Positions 16,963-26,073 of a stretch of 64,000 bases of DNA are shown one piece after another; the first letter of the stretch is position 1; each line of letters begins with the position of its first letter. Under the pieces are notes generated by a model. That model was given only the letters and a program-made list of their open reading frames with translations, made no database searches and had not been told where the DNA came from. The stretch comes from Rhizobium sp. ASV8 (GTDB taxonomy: Bacteria; Pseudomonadota; Alphaproteobacteria; Rhizobiales; Rhizobiaceae): NCBI RefSeq assembly GCF_016429255.1, contig NZ_JAELUG010000023.1, positions 1-64,000 of the forward strand, read 5' to 3'. The position numbers and the translations under genes were made by a program.

Positions 16963-17844
16963 ATGAGTATGACACGACTGCTAGGGAAACCTCTCCGATT
17001 GGCGGCGCTGCTTGCAGGCGCGGCAATCGCGACGGCGCTTGCGGCAACGACCGCGGGTGCGGTCGACAAGAAGCTCCATGATGTACTGCCGGCCAACTAC
17101 CAGAAAGACGGCATCAACGTTGCCGTGTTCAACGATTGGCCACCGGATGAATTCGTCGAGAATGGCGAATTGAAAGGCTGGAGTGTCGATATGGCGAAGG
17201 CCATGTCGGAGCGCCTCGGCATTCCGTTCAAATTCGAGGCGACCAGTTTCGACATCATCATTCCCGGCCTTGCCAGCAAGCGCTTCGATGCCGGCTTTTC
17301 CTCATTTGGCGTGACGCCCGAGCGTCTTCAGGTGCTGGACTTCATCCCCCAGCGCAAGGAGGGCACCGGCTATGCCTTCCTCAAGGGAAAAGACTTCAAG
17401 ATAGAGGCGGAAAAAGATCTTTGCGGCCATAGCGTGGCTCTTCTAACCGGGGCCTGGGATTTCCAGTACCTGACCAAGGTCAGCGCCGAGACGTGCGTTT
17501 CCGCCAGCCTCAAGGCGATCGATCTGCAACAATTCACCACCCAGAACGCCGCCGAACTCGCGGTTTCGTCGGGCCGGGTGGAAATCGTTGCCGCAGGCTC
17601 CGCAAAGCTTGCCTATCTTGCCAAACAGACCGGCAAATATGACATGGCCAAGCTCGTCAGCAACGCCGTCTACAACGGCATCGGCGTGCGCAAAGGCGAT
17701 GCGCTCGGACCGGCTTTGAAGGATGCCTTGCAGGCGATGATGGATGATGGCTCCTATAAGAGTATCATGGCGAAATGGGGCGTCGACGGTGCCGGCATGC
17801 TCGACAAGGCCGTGCTGGCAACTAAGGACAATCCGAACCCCTGA
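16963..17844 (+). CDS. ABC transporter periplasmic amino acid-type binding protein
   Basis: A 293-residue family-3 solute-binding protein. A Sec signal peptide covers about residues 1-34 (cleavage near TTAGA). The SBP_bac_3 domain follows, with GINVAVFNDWPPDEFVENGELKGWSVDMAKAMSERLGIPFKFEATSFDIIIPGL and VTPERLQVLDFIP. The ATG at 16963 has AGGGGAAGGA upstream. In this locus the ligand is probably a fructosyl-amino acid or related Amadori compound rather than a free amino acid. Confidence 0.9.
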   Translation: MSMTRLLGKPLRLAALLAGAAIATALAATTAGAVDKKLHDVLPANYQKDGINVAVFNDWPPDEFVENGELKGWSVDMAKAMSERLGIPFKFEATSFDIIIPGLASKRFDAGFSSFGVTPERLQVLDFIPQRKEGTGYAFLKGKDFKIEAEKDLCGHSVALLTGAWDFQYLTKVSAETCVSASLKAIDLQQFTTQNAAELAVSSGRVEIVAAGSAKLAYLAKQTGKYDMAKLVSNAVYNGIGVRKGDALGPALKDALQAMMDDGSYKSIMAKWGVDGAGMLDKAVLATKDNPNP

Positions 17845-17855
17845 TCCTGACAATC

Positions 17856-17879
17856 GCCCGGAGCCCAAAGGCACCGGGC
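17856..17879 (+). terminator. intercistronic hairpin after binding-protein gene
   Basis: GCCCGG-A-GCC (17856-17865) pairs with GGC-A-CCGGGC (17870-17879), a 9-bp stem with one A/A mismatch and a CAAA loop, with no T-run. Hairpins here commonly protect the binding-protein mRNA or cut readthrough to the permease. Confidence 0.5.
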
Positions 17880-17903
17880 CACTCCTCTTGAAAGAGTTAT
17901 GAG

Positions 17904-18845
17904 ATGGCTGACCCTAGATCCGTGACGCCAGCCGATCGACCGGATATCCATGCGACCAAGCCCGCTGATGTTTTCCATCCGTCCTGGTGGATTGGCGGGG
18001 CTCTCCTTCTGGCCTTCGCGTTCCTGTTCATCCGGCTCCTGTTCACCAACGAAAACCTGCAATGGTCAGTGGTCTGGGAGTACATGTTCAGTCGCGAGAT
18101 CCTTGCCGGGCTTGGCAGGACGCTGCTGCTGACATTCGTGTCGATGATCCTCGGCTTGGCGATTGGCACCCTCATTGCGATCATGCGCCTGTCGCGAAGC
18201 CCGGTCTTCCAGGCGGCAAGTTGGGCATGGATCTGGTTTTTTCGCGGTGTGCCGCCGCTGGTGCAGCTGGTATTCTGGTACAATCTCGGCCTGCTGATCC
18301 CGACATTTTCGATCGCCATACCCTTCGGGCCTGAGCTTTGGTCAGTACCGACCAACCAGCTTATCACCCCGATGAGTGCTGCCTTGCTTGGCCTTGCCTT
18401 TACCGAAAGCGCCTATGCGGCCGAAATGATCCGCGCCGGGATCCAGGCGATCAGCGCCGGGCAGAGCGAAGCGGCGGCCACGCTCGGAATGACGCAAGCC
18501 CAGACATTGCGGCGCATTATCCTTCCGCAGGCGCTCAAGATCATCATCCCGCCGATCGGCAATGATACAATCTCGATGTTGAAGTTCACCTCGCTCGTCA
18601 GCGTGCTGGCACTTCCCGACCTGCTCTATTCCGCGCAGATGATCTATTCGCGCACTTATCAGACCATCCCGCTGCTGATCGTCGCGACGATCTGGTATCT
18701 CGTGCTTTCGACCATTCTCACCGTGATCGAGCACTATATCGAACATCGGTTGAAGCAAGAGACGCCGCTCGACTACCGCAAGATCCTCGGCTCGTTGTTC
18801 AAGAGCAAATTCTGGGGCTGGAATCGCGGCGAGGTGACGCCATGA
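17904..18845 (+). CDS. ABC transporter permease, polar amino acid type
   Basis: A 313-residue HisM/GlnP-type permease. Hydrophobic helices start at about residues 30, 70, 110 and 155, and the cytoplasmic EAA loop is [31 protein letters not shown] single permease gene implies a homodimer in the inner membrane. The gene overlaps the ATPase gene by 4 bases (ATGA), so they are translated together. Confidence 0.9.
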   Translation: MADPRSVTPADRPDIHATKPADVFHPSWWIGGALLLAFAFLFIRLLFTNENLQWSVVWEYMFSREILAGLGRTLLLTFVSMILGLAIGTLIAIMRLSRSPVFQAASWAWIWFFRGVPPLVQLVFWYNLGLLIPTFSIAIPFGPELWSVPTNQLITPMSAALLGLAFTESAYAAEMIRAGIQAISAGQSEAAATLGMTQAQTLRRIILPQALKIIIPPIGNDTISMLKFTSLVSVLALPDLLYSAQMIYSRTYQTIPLLIVATIWYLVLSTILTVIEHYIEHRLKQETPLDYRKILGSLFKSKFWGWNRGEVTP

Positions 18846-19603
18846 TGCCGCTTCTCAACGCCGAACGCATTTCCAAGAGTTTCGGCACCCATCAGGTGTT
18901 GAAGTCGATCGATCTTACGGTCAAGGCGGGCGACGTCACATGCATAGTCGGCCCCTCCGGCTCGGGTAAAAGTACGCTGTTGCGCTGCCTGAATTACCTG
19001 GAAGTGCCGACATCCGGCGTCGTCTACCTCGAGGGCGAGCCTGTGGGGCTGCGCTGGAAAGGTGAGCGGCTCTATCGAATGTCGTTCAACGAGCTTGCCG
19101 TGCAGCGCCAGAAGATGGGCATGGTGTTCCAGGGTTTCCATCTGTTCCCGCACAAGACGGCGCTGGAAAACATCATCGAGGCGCCGATGGTCGTCAAGGG
19201 CAAGAAGAGAGCGGAAGCGACCGAAGAAGCAATGACGCTGCTGCAGAAGGTCGGACTTGCCGGTCATGCCGCCCACTATCCGCGGCAGCTTTCCGGTGGT
19301 CAGCAGCAGCGCGTGGCGATTGCTCGCTCGCTTGCCATGCAGCCGGCGCTCATGCTGTTCGATGAGCCGACATCGGCGCTCGACCCTGAACTGGTCGGCG
19401 AAGTGCTGACCGTCATGCGTCAGCTCGCCGAAGAAGGGATGACCATGGTCGTGGTCACCCATGAAATGAATTTCGCCCGTGATGTCGCCGATCGTCTGGT
19501 TTTCATGGATGGCGGCGTCGTGGTCGAAGCCGGCAATCCGCGCGATGTCCTATCCGATCCGCAACAGGCCCGCACCCGCTCCTTTCTTGCCCGAGTTCTT
19601 TGA
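18842..19603 (+). CDS. ABC transporter ATP-binding protein, polar amino acid type
   Basis: A 253-residue ATPase with Walker [10 protein letters not shown] (about residues 39-47), Q-loop [16 protein letters not shown], signature [14 protein letters not shown], Walker [14 protein letters not shown] and the switch His in VVVTHEM. It powers the importer encoded by the two preceding genes. Confidence 0.93.
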   Translation: MMPLLNAERISKSFGTHQVLKSIDLTVKAGDVTCIVGPSGSGKSTLLRCLNYLEVPTSGVVYLEGEPVGLRWKGERLYRMSFNELAVQRQKMGMVFQGFHLFPHKTALENIIEAPMVVKGKKRAEATEEAMTLLQKVGLAGHAAHYPRQLSGGQQQRVAIARSLAMQPALMLFDEPTSALDPELVGEVLTVMRQLAEEGMTMVVVTHEMNFARDVADRLVFMDGGVVVEAGNPRDVLSDPQQARTRSFLARVL

Positions 19604-19615
19604 GGAAATTCCTAT

Positions 19616-20560
19616 ATGCGTCATTACGATGCCCAACAGATCGACTCTTTGCTGGACTATGCCGGCTTGATCGAAGCATTGCGGGCGGCCCACTTGAACG
19701 GCACCATGCCGCAAATGAGCACTACCGTGCTCAGCGACAGCGGTAACGATGCCAACAAATTTGTCTCTTTGATTGCCTGGGCATCCGGGGAGGTCATCGC
19801 GGTCAAACTGGTTGGCGTGTTTCCGGGTAATACTGCACTCTCGCCACCGCAGCCGTCAGTACAAGGCCTCGTGGCGCTGATCGATGCCAGGACCGGGGCT
19901 CCGATCGCTACCTGCGACGGCGCTGCGCTGACGTTCCGCAAAACGGCAGCGGATTCGGCGCTCGGTGCCGACATTCTTGCCCGCAAGGACGCAGCCACCC
20001 TGCTGGTGCTGGGCGCAGGCGGGCTGGCTCCGCATGTTATCGAGGCCCATACGAGTGTCCGGCCCTCCATTCAAAACGTGCTGATCTGGAACCGCGATCC
20101 CGCCAGAGCCAGGGCCCTGGCTGCTCGCATGAGCCATGTTCCGGCAGCGGTCCAGCATGTTTCATCTCTTGAGGAGGCGCTGCCGCAGGCCGATATCGTC
20201 TCATGCGTGACGATGGCGACCGAACCGCTGGTGCGCGGCGCGCTGTTGAAACCCGGCACACATGTGGACCTTATCGGCGCCTATATGCCAGACATGCGCG
20301 AAGCGGATGACGACGTTGCGCGCCGTGCCGGCAGGATTTTCGTGGATACATATGCCAATGCGGAAGGCTCAGGCGATGTTGCCGGTCCAATTCGTGCCGG
20401 AATCTTCACGCGTGAAGACATTGTGGCGGACCTGTTTGAGCTCTGCAGCGGCCGCCATGCCGGTCGCGAGAATGTCGAACAAATTACCATGTACAAGAAT
20501 GTCGGAGGCGGCCATCTCGATATGTTCACAGCTCGCCATCTTATAAATTCGCAGCTTTAG
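19616..20560 (+). CDS. ornithine cyclodeaminase / mu-crystallin family protein
   Basis: A 314-residue member of the OCD family, which includes ornithine cyclodeaminase, alanine dehydrogenase and delta-pyrroline reductases. Seen are LTFRKTAADSALGADILARKD, the Rossmann stretch LLVLGAGGLAPHVIEAH and the DLIGAYMPDMREADDDV region carrying the usual Asp. The usual Gln after the glycine motif is replaced by Pro-His. It is the last gene of the Amadori transporter operon, 12 bases after the ATPase, and probably processes the released amino acid or imine. Confidence 0.8.
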   Translation: MRHYDAQQIDSLLDYAGLIEALRAAHLNGTMPQMSTTVLSDSGNDANKFVSLIAWASGEVIAVKLVGVFPGNTALSPPQPSVQGLVALIDARTGAPIATCDGAALTFRKTAADSALGADILARKDAATLLVLGAGGLAPHVIEAHTSVRPSIQNVLIWNRDPARARALAARMSHVPAAVQHVSSLEEALPQADIVSCVTMATEPLVRGALLKPGTHVDLIGAYMPDMREADDDVARRAGRIFVDTYANAEGSGDVAGPIRAGIFTREDIVADLFELCSGRHAGRENVEQITMYKNVGGGHLDMFTARHLINSQL

Positions 20561-20945
20561 TCAAAGCCGAATGATATCGGGAGCGATCGGTTAGCAATGG
20601 CGTATCTGCTCGACTTGATCGTTCGCGACCCGGCTCTGTGTCCAGCATCTTCCATAGTGTCATCGGATCACTGTGCCTTCAGCCCGCCACCCGCGATGAA
20701 GTCGGAAAACTCTGGCCTCCACTGGCCTGGAACCGGTGGCAGTTCACAACGCGCCGGGCTCTGCTCTGATCCGATCTGGAGGCAGGTCAGTTCAAGGAAG
20801 AACGCTTTTCGGATGGCCCGTCAGTGATAGCGCTCGGTACACCCACGTCCACAACGAGTGCATTTATGTTCCGATATCAAAAATCTCATATGTGAGACTG
20901 CGGTTTCAAGATATCTGCGGCCGGAAAGCAAGTTATGGAGCGGAC
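20561..20945. other. intergenic region, nothing recognised
   Basis: About 385 bases between the end of the Amadori operon and the LprI-like gene. No gene, terminator with T-run or repeat was recognised. Confidence 0.4.
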
Positions 20946-21767
20946 ATGCCACGCAGGACCTTCAAGATGCTAAATCGGCTCACAGTGCTTTGCCTAGCGG
21001 CGTTTCTGGGGACCAGCATGCCGGCATTGGCGATCGATTGCACCAAAGCAAATGATCATGTTGATAAGGCAATTTGCGGCAATGCGGGCTTGAAAGCCGC
21101 CGACGCTGCCATGGGATCGGCCTATACTGCGCTGCTGAAAACTGCACCAGACGCCGAAATTCGAGCGATGCTCGTGAGCAGTCAGCGCCGTTGGGTCGCG
21201 GCTCGCAACGAATGGCTCAGCAGCGATGATACCTCTTTTCCTATCGCGCAGCTCCGCAAAGCAATGGTGGATCGTACAGCATTGCTTACTGACCGATCGG
21301 ACAAAGGCTTTGTTGCTCACGCTGAAGCGCAACGTCGCTTTCTGGCTAAATTTACCGGAGGTGCGTTTTCCGGCTTCGATACAAGTTGCGAGTTCATTCC
21401 AAACGACAGCGGGCAGACGAGTTTTTCCTATCAATGCAACGGCGCCATCCACGTACAGAACAAGGAGCGTCTTTGCAGCTTGAGTACGGAATTCGCCTCG
21501 TGGTCGCTCTACATGTATCATGCCGTTAGCACCGTCGCGGCGGATCAGGCCAAGCCAGTCGCCTTCTGTGGGGATCAATCAGGCGATATCTGCGGCGAGG
21601 GCAAAAAAGGCGAATGGGAGTCCGCCCCCAAGCCCGATCAACATTTCCCCGTGCTGAAAGCAGGCTTTCCCAAACTCGACGCGGAAGCCAATTGGCCGCT
21701 GGATGAAGCCGACGAGACATGGTTCGGTCAATGCCTCACCAGCCCGATCTATCCCCCGGTGCACTGA
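20946..21767 (+). CDS. exported LprI/DUF1311-like protein
   Basis: A 273-residue protein with a Sec signal peptide (to about residue 28, FLGTSMPALA) and an N-terminal lysozyme-inhibitor LprI-like DUF1311 domain: IDCTKANDHVDKAICGNAGLKAADAAMGSAYTALL and SSQRRWVAARNEWL. Paired cysteines are typical of this periplasmic domain. The C-terminal 150 residues carry more cysteines (SCEF, QCNG, LCSL, FCGD, ICGE) and no recognised fold. GGAG lies 5 bases before the chosen ATG. A role in lysozyme resistance is known only for some family members. Confidence 0.7.
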   Translation: MPRRTFKMLNRLTVLCLAAFLGTSMPALAIDCTKANDHVDKAICGNAGLKAADAAMGSAYTALLKTAPDAEIRAMLVSSQRRWVAARNEWLSSDDTSFPIAQLRKAMVDRTALLTDRSDKGFVAHAEAQRRFLAKFTGGAFSGFDTSCEFIPNDSGQTSFSYQCNGAIHVQNKERLCSLSTEFASWSLYMYHAVSTVAADQAKPVAFCGDQSGDICGEGKKGEWESAPKPDQHFPVLKAGFPKLDAEANWPLDEADETWFGQCLTSPIYPPVH

Positions 21768-21859
21768 GCAAGCGATTTACATCGGAAAGCCTGAGGCAGC
21801 TCAGATCGCAACAACAGCAGGGGCAATTTGCTGACGGTTGGAAATGGCCGGCAGTTCAA

Positions 21860-22228
21860 TCACGGATAGATGACGTCCTGGGAATCGGCGTGAACGAGAA
21901 CAACCGTTTCTCCATGGTAGGGGATATGTACTTCCGCCTCCCACTTTTCATCGAGGGGAATTACTGTCTTCGCCATCGGAGCGCATTTTTCACCGACACG
22001 ACAACGATCGATCCTCACCTGTAGCATGTTGCCTATTTTCTCGTAATTGACGCCGCTTGAGTAATGATTGGATTCCGGGAAAACGTGATAGCGGATGCTG
22101 ATCTCATTGTTGGGCAGCTTTTGTACCGTCACCGGTTGAACGGCCGCTCTGGCATAATGAGGCCTCAACTCGTCTCCCATAGAGGCGGTCGCGAATAGAA
22201 GTACGATAGGGATTGCTATGGATTTCAC
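21860..22228 (-). CDS. exported hypothetical protein
   Basis: A 122-residue protein with a short Sec signal peptide (MKSIAIPIVLLFATASMGDE). The mature part is beta-rich in appearance, with two cysteines close together (DRCRVGEKCAP). No family is recognised. It converges with the LprI-like gene. Confidence 0.55.
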   Translation of the reverse strand: MKSIAIPIVLLFATASMGDELRPHYARAAVQPVTVQKLPNNEISIRYHVFPESNHYSSGVNYEKIGNMLQVRIDRCRVGEKCAPMAKTVIPLDEKWEAEVHIPYHGETVVLVHADSQDVIYP

Positions 22229-22534
22229 TGGCCGGAAGTCCTCTCGATCGACCGTTTGGCATGCAAGTTTACGGGCGATCTCAACATTGATTGCCGAAAA
22301 TCGACTCGCACTCTAAACCGGAATTGCATTTTCAAGTAGCCTCCCATTTGTCATGCCGACATGTATTCGGAAACCGAATGAAAGGTTGAAAAGCACTGTA
22401 CGAACACCTGCAATACGATTGCAATTTCGATTGCGGGAGAAACGAGACAGCACCATCATCCCAGCGGGTTTGATGCTTGGGCGCCAGCGCCAATGCATAC
22501 GCTTTCGCAGCTCTCGATGAGGATATTGATGTAA
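22229..22534. other. intergenic promoter region
   Basis: About 306 bases between divergent genes. It is AT-richer than its surroundings and presumably carries both promoters; no specific box or operator is clear. Confidence 0.35.
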
Positions 22535-22906
22535 ATGCACTGGCGGCTCGTCATATTTGCGCTCCTCGGGATCGCGCTGTTTGCCCTTTCCCCGATCCTT
22601 GTTACCGCCTTAGCCAGTCTCGTCGCGAATGCCGCTGGCTGCGAACTGAATGAAGGGCAAGCGCACGCCTGTATCATTGCCGGAAGGGATTACGGGGATC
22701 TTCTCTATCGAATGGGTCTGTTCGGATGGGTGATGATATTTACGATCCCGGTTGCTGAAGTCGCACTGGCGATTTTCGGGATCGCCTTGTTAGCCCAGTT
22801 CCTATGGAAGATATTGGCCAGAAAGCGTTCGGGAATCCGGCCTGCTGCAGAGACGACTGCCAGGCAGCGAATAAAGACGGTCGACCCTAAGCTGGGACGG
22901 CTCTGA
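22535..22906 (+). CDS. small inner-membrane protein, hypothetical
   Basis: A 123-residue protein with two hydrophobic spans (about residues 5-30 and 62-92) and a basic C-terminal tail. A short loop between the spans contains two cysteines (AGCELNEGQAHACI), probably on the periplasmic side. I do not recognise the family. The AraC-type gene follows in the same direction after about 65 bases. Confidence 0.55.
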   Translation: MHWRLVIFALLGIALFALSPILVTALASLVANAAGCELNEGQAHACIIAGRDYGDLLYRMGLFGWVMIFTIPVAEVALAIFGIALLAQFLWKILARKRSGIRPAAETTARQRIKTVDPKLGRL

Positions 22907-22972
22907 TGATGAACCGGCCAGGCGGCAGACGTTATCGTTCCCGCGGCATCGCAGGCGGTGGATAAAGGAAGC

Positions 22973-24025
22973 ATGGCGCAAATATCCTCGATCCCGATAT
23001 TCAACTTTTCCACCCTCGACTTTCCTGAGAAAGTCCGGTTTCCGGTATGGGTGAAAGACAATCACTGTGATTGCAGATTGCAGGATGGCGCTCCCCTGGC
23101 CTTCAATGCGCGAGCAACCGGTGCCACGCTTGGGCCTCTCATTCTCTCCGGCAGAATGTGGCTCGATCAGAATAGAGCTTCTACATATGAAGTTCGCCGT
23201 ACCGAGCGCCATATCCGGACCGATGGTCTTGATTTCTTCAGGTTCACCTTGGTTCTGAGTGGTCGATTTCTCTGTCGATGGACTAGTCCTCTATCCATCA
23301 AGACTGCCGGTGATCTGTTCGTCCTGGATGCTGCGCAAATCAACGACTCCGTTGTCGAGGCCGGTGACGTAATCTCCCTGGTGGTGCCGAGAGATCTTCT
23401 GCCGAGCCAGACGGAGCTCTTGCATGGGCAAAGTTTGGCCGGCGGCATAGGCTGTCTTCTGGGAGACCATCTGCTGTCGCTATTCCGAAATCTGCCAAGT
23501 CTGAGCGATCAGGAGATCCCCCATATCGTCCAGTCGACTCTCCAACTCCTAACGGCTGCAGTCTCCTCGACACCGGATTCATTGTGCGAAGCCCGCAGTC
23601 CGATACGCGATATGCTGCGTGACCGGATCCTGCGCTATATCGATGCGCATTTGCTGGATACAGATCTCGCACCAGACCGTATTTGCCGGGACGTCGGCCT
23701 CTCGCGAGCAAAACTCTACCAGGTGTTTGAAGGCAGCGGCGGTGTCATGCGTCAAATACAGCGCAAGAGATTGGCTCGTGCTTATCAGATGCTGGCGGAT
23801 CCGAACCGGACCCAACCTCGCATCGCCGAGGTCGCCTGGCAGCACGGCTTCGCGAACGAGAAGTATTTTTTTCGTTTGTTCAAGGCCGAATTCGGCCACA
23901 CGCCCAGTGAGACCATGGAGAACCTCCGCGCTTCCATTTTGAAACATGGTGTTGACCAACATCATTCACAGCATGTCAATCGCCCGTTGGGCTGGACATT
24001 GCCTTACGGCACGCCCGATCGCTGA
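22973..24025 (+). CDS. AraC-family transcriptional regulator
   Basis: A 350-residue regulator with an N-terminal cupin-like sensing domain (FFRFTLVLSGRFLCRWTSPLSIKTAGDLFVLD) and a C-terminal AraC DNA-binding domain of two helix-turn-helices (DRICRDVGLSRAKLYQVFEGSGGVMRQIQRKRLARAYQML, then RIAEVAWQHGFANEKYFFRLFKAEFGHTPSE). The ATG at 22973 has AAAGGA close upstream; a GTG 15 bases earlier is an alternative start. The target genes are unknown. Confidence 0.88.
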   Translation: MAQISSIPIFNFSTLDFPEKVRFPVWVKDNHCDCRLQDGAPLAFNARATGATLGPLILSGRMWLDQNRASTYEVRRTERHIRTDGLDFFRFTLVLSGRFLCRWTSPLSIKTAGDLFVLDAAQINDSVVEAGDVISLVVPRDLLPSQTELLHGQSLAGGIGCLLGDHLLSLFRNLPSLSDQEIPHIVQSTLQLLTAAVSSTPDSLCEARSPIRDMLRDRILRYIDAHLLDTDLAPDRICRDVGLSRAKLYQVFEGSGGVMRQIQRKRLARAYQMLADPNRTQPRIAEVAWQHGFANEKYFFRLFKAEFGHTPSETMENLRASILKHGVDQHHSQHVNRPLGWTLPYGTPDR

Positions 24026-24813
24026 GATTATTGGGGTGCCGATCGCATCGACCACTCGAATATCTGCTTCTATGCCAATTGTCGCTGAGTGAGGGATTGA
24101 TGCATTCAAGCTCCGTGCCCGGCCATCTCCGAAGCGCCTCGCCATCGACTTTACCTGATGTCCGGTATTCGCGCTATGAAAGTCGCCGCGGCGTTTTCTC
24201 TGATTGTGATGATGCTGTGCTCAAAGACAGAACGCTTCAAGTGCGGTTCAATGTTGGCATACGATACGCTTGCAATGGGTGGCTTTCTTATGCATTCATC
24301 ATCTGGTTAAACGCAGCAGAAGCCGAGCCAGGATCTGAAGCCGATGGCCGAAAACGCCCGATCTCCCTCCCTGCTGCAAGAGCCGATTGGCCATGTCCGG
24401 GCTTTCGATGATGGTCAGCTCAGCCAAGTGCAAGTCGGCGAGTTGGGTGCCGCAGGCCGCAATCATATTCATCAGGAGCTCGGATCCGGTGTGTCTCGCA
24501 CACGACCTGTGTCAGCATGCCGATGAACAGTCTCATCGGGTGGCCGCCTGAGCATTTCGACAGCAAATTTCAGCTGAGCAGGAATTACCTGCTTATCCAT
24601 GCCGACGGCGACCCGGCCGCGAGACGACGTCGAGGGCGTCACTTCCGTCCACGACAAGCGCCGCAGCCGCAATGACCGCGCAATCGACGCCCGGGGGGCG
24701 ATCTTCGGGGAGAAAAGCCCGACTGCACTATCTTGATACTCATACCAGCCACATATCCATGTGGCTCCCGGAGGAGGGGGCGGTGGCTATGTCACAACAA
24801 GGTGAGGAAAGTA
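24026..24813. other. intergenic region with possible decayed coding sequence
   Basis: Almost 790 bases without a supported gene. A short ORF at 24176-24310 would encode a 44-residue peptide with a hydrophobic start. On the minus strand between about 24330 and 24720, protein-like stretches continue only if the frame changes several times, as in a decayed gene. Neither is strong enough for a gene call. Confidence 0.35.
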
Positions 24814-25134
24814 ATGGCCGACCGGAAATTTAATAAGAGAACGAGCCATGTCGTGCCATTGCTTGGCATCATGGGCCTTGTTTTGACTGGCTGCGTGGCT
24901 GGCCAGGACCAAAACCAGGGGGCAAGCAATCAGCTGTATGAGGTTTATTCTCCCGGATCCGATGTGCCCCATTTGGTGACCGCCGACAAGGTCGGTGGTT
25001 ATGCCAATGGCCAACCGCAGGCGTCGATGGATCAAGATGACGGAACGCAGGATGCTCAAGCAAGACATCAACAAGATGTCCAGCAAGATCTTTCCAACCG
25101 CGAATTCCTCCAACGTCAGCAGGGCCTTCAATAA
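24814..25134 (+). CDS. small lipoprotein, hypothetical
   Basis: A 106-residue predicted lipoprotein. The signal peptide ends in the lipobox VLTGC (Cys about residue 25). The mature part is polar and rich in Gln, Asp and Asn and looks unstructured. AAGGTGAGGAAA precedes the ATG. No family is recognised. Confidence 0.6.
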   Translation: MADRKFNKRTSHVVPLLGIMGLVLTGCVAGQDQNQGASNQLYEVYSPGSDVPHLVTADKVGGYANGQPQASMDQDDGTQDAQARHQQDVQQDLSNREFLQRQQGLQ

Positions 25135-25317
25135 GCGAGATGATTCCGGCGCGGCATCGAACATATCCAACGAATGAAACTTGCGCACGAACACTTCTGC
25201 AAGAACGTGAATCCTGAATTCGTGATAAAGAATTTTGCGCAAAGGTATGCGGTTACACCATGCGTGAAATCAAACACGTGGAGGGCGTAAAGCGAATCGG
25301 AAAGATCGCAATGCGCT

Positions 25318-25869
25318 TTAGTAACCGTAAGGGTTCGCCCTGAATCGGGCGTAGTCGTCCATGGCCTCCGGCGCCAGTGCGATGAGCTCCTTCGAGCCGG
25401 GACGCCCCGCAAGGTGGATGAAAATCGGCCTTGGCTTGTCTGCTTGCGTGAGCACCAGATAGGCCGAGTCCAGAGGTCGTTTACTTAACCAAGAGGAATC
25501 ATGGTCAAAGATCGTTTTCAGCTTGGTGCGATCCAGCCGATACTCACCGTGAAAAGGCCCGCTGCAGCTGGTTTCCACCACCGAGGTGGAATCCAGAAAG
25601 ACCGCTGTCGTTGTCCGCAAACAGGCGCATGTTGTTGAAGCCACAATGAAGATGGCGCACCAAACGCCATAAACGATCGATCGCCTGCGTGTGAACAATG
25701 GGCGATCGCTGATCCATTCTACGGCTGGACCGTATCGGCTAGGTCTGAGAACCGAGTGGGCAAGAGATGCCAGGATACCGATCTGTGCGAGGAAAGTGAT
25801 AAAAAACACTGCCCCCATCCGTTGGGCGCAATCGAAGCTCGATAAGAAGCCGTTGTCTAAATTCACCAT
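25318..25869 (-). CDS. membrane protein, hypothetical
   Basis: A 183-residue protein with two predicted transmembrane helices (about residues 18-38 and 64-84) and a C-terminal soluble part of about 95 residues. No domain is recognised. The gene is isolated between the lipoprotein gene and the flgE terminator. Confidence 0.5.
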   Translation of the reverse strand: MVNLDNGFLSSFDCAQRMGAVFFITFLAQIGILASLAHSVLRPSRYGPAVEWISDRPLFTRRRSIVYGVWCAIFIVASTTCACLRTTTAVFLDSTSVVETSCSGPFHGEYRLDRTKLKTIFDHDSSWLSKRPLDSAYLVLTQADKPRPIFIHLAGRPGSKELIALAPEAMDDYARFRANPYGY

Positions 25870-26027
25870 CGCACAACCCTGGGTCTGAGTGCGATGTTAC
25901 CATGTCGTGCACAAATGAATTGTTACCGGCGTACGGGACCGAAGCTGGGATTATGGTCCGAAACATGCCGATGCGTTTTTCATTCGACGCTTACCGCTTG
26001 CCTGGAGCCCGCCGCTATATGTCCCAA

Positions 26028-26054
26028 CAAAAAAGGGCCCCGATGGGGCCCTTT
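26028..26054 (-). terminator. rho-independent terminator of flgE
   Basis: On the minus strand the RNA forms AAAGGGCCCC / GGGGCCCTTT arms (26032-26041 and 26045-26054) with a 3-base loop, followed by a run of Ts. It lies 20 bases after the flgE stop. Confidence 0.85.
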
Positions 26055-26073
26055 GATCATGCGGAGAGAAAGA

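Noticed and set aside
24176..24310. 44-codon ORF with hydrophobic N-terminus
   Set aside because: No convincing ribosome-binding site, and it lies in a region that looks decayed. Kept only as a note in the intergenic entry.
25610..25618. GTTGTCCGC at 25610 as a distant parS
   Set aside because: Only a half-site; the following bases do not form the inverted copy.
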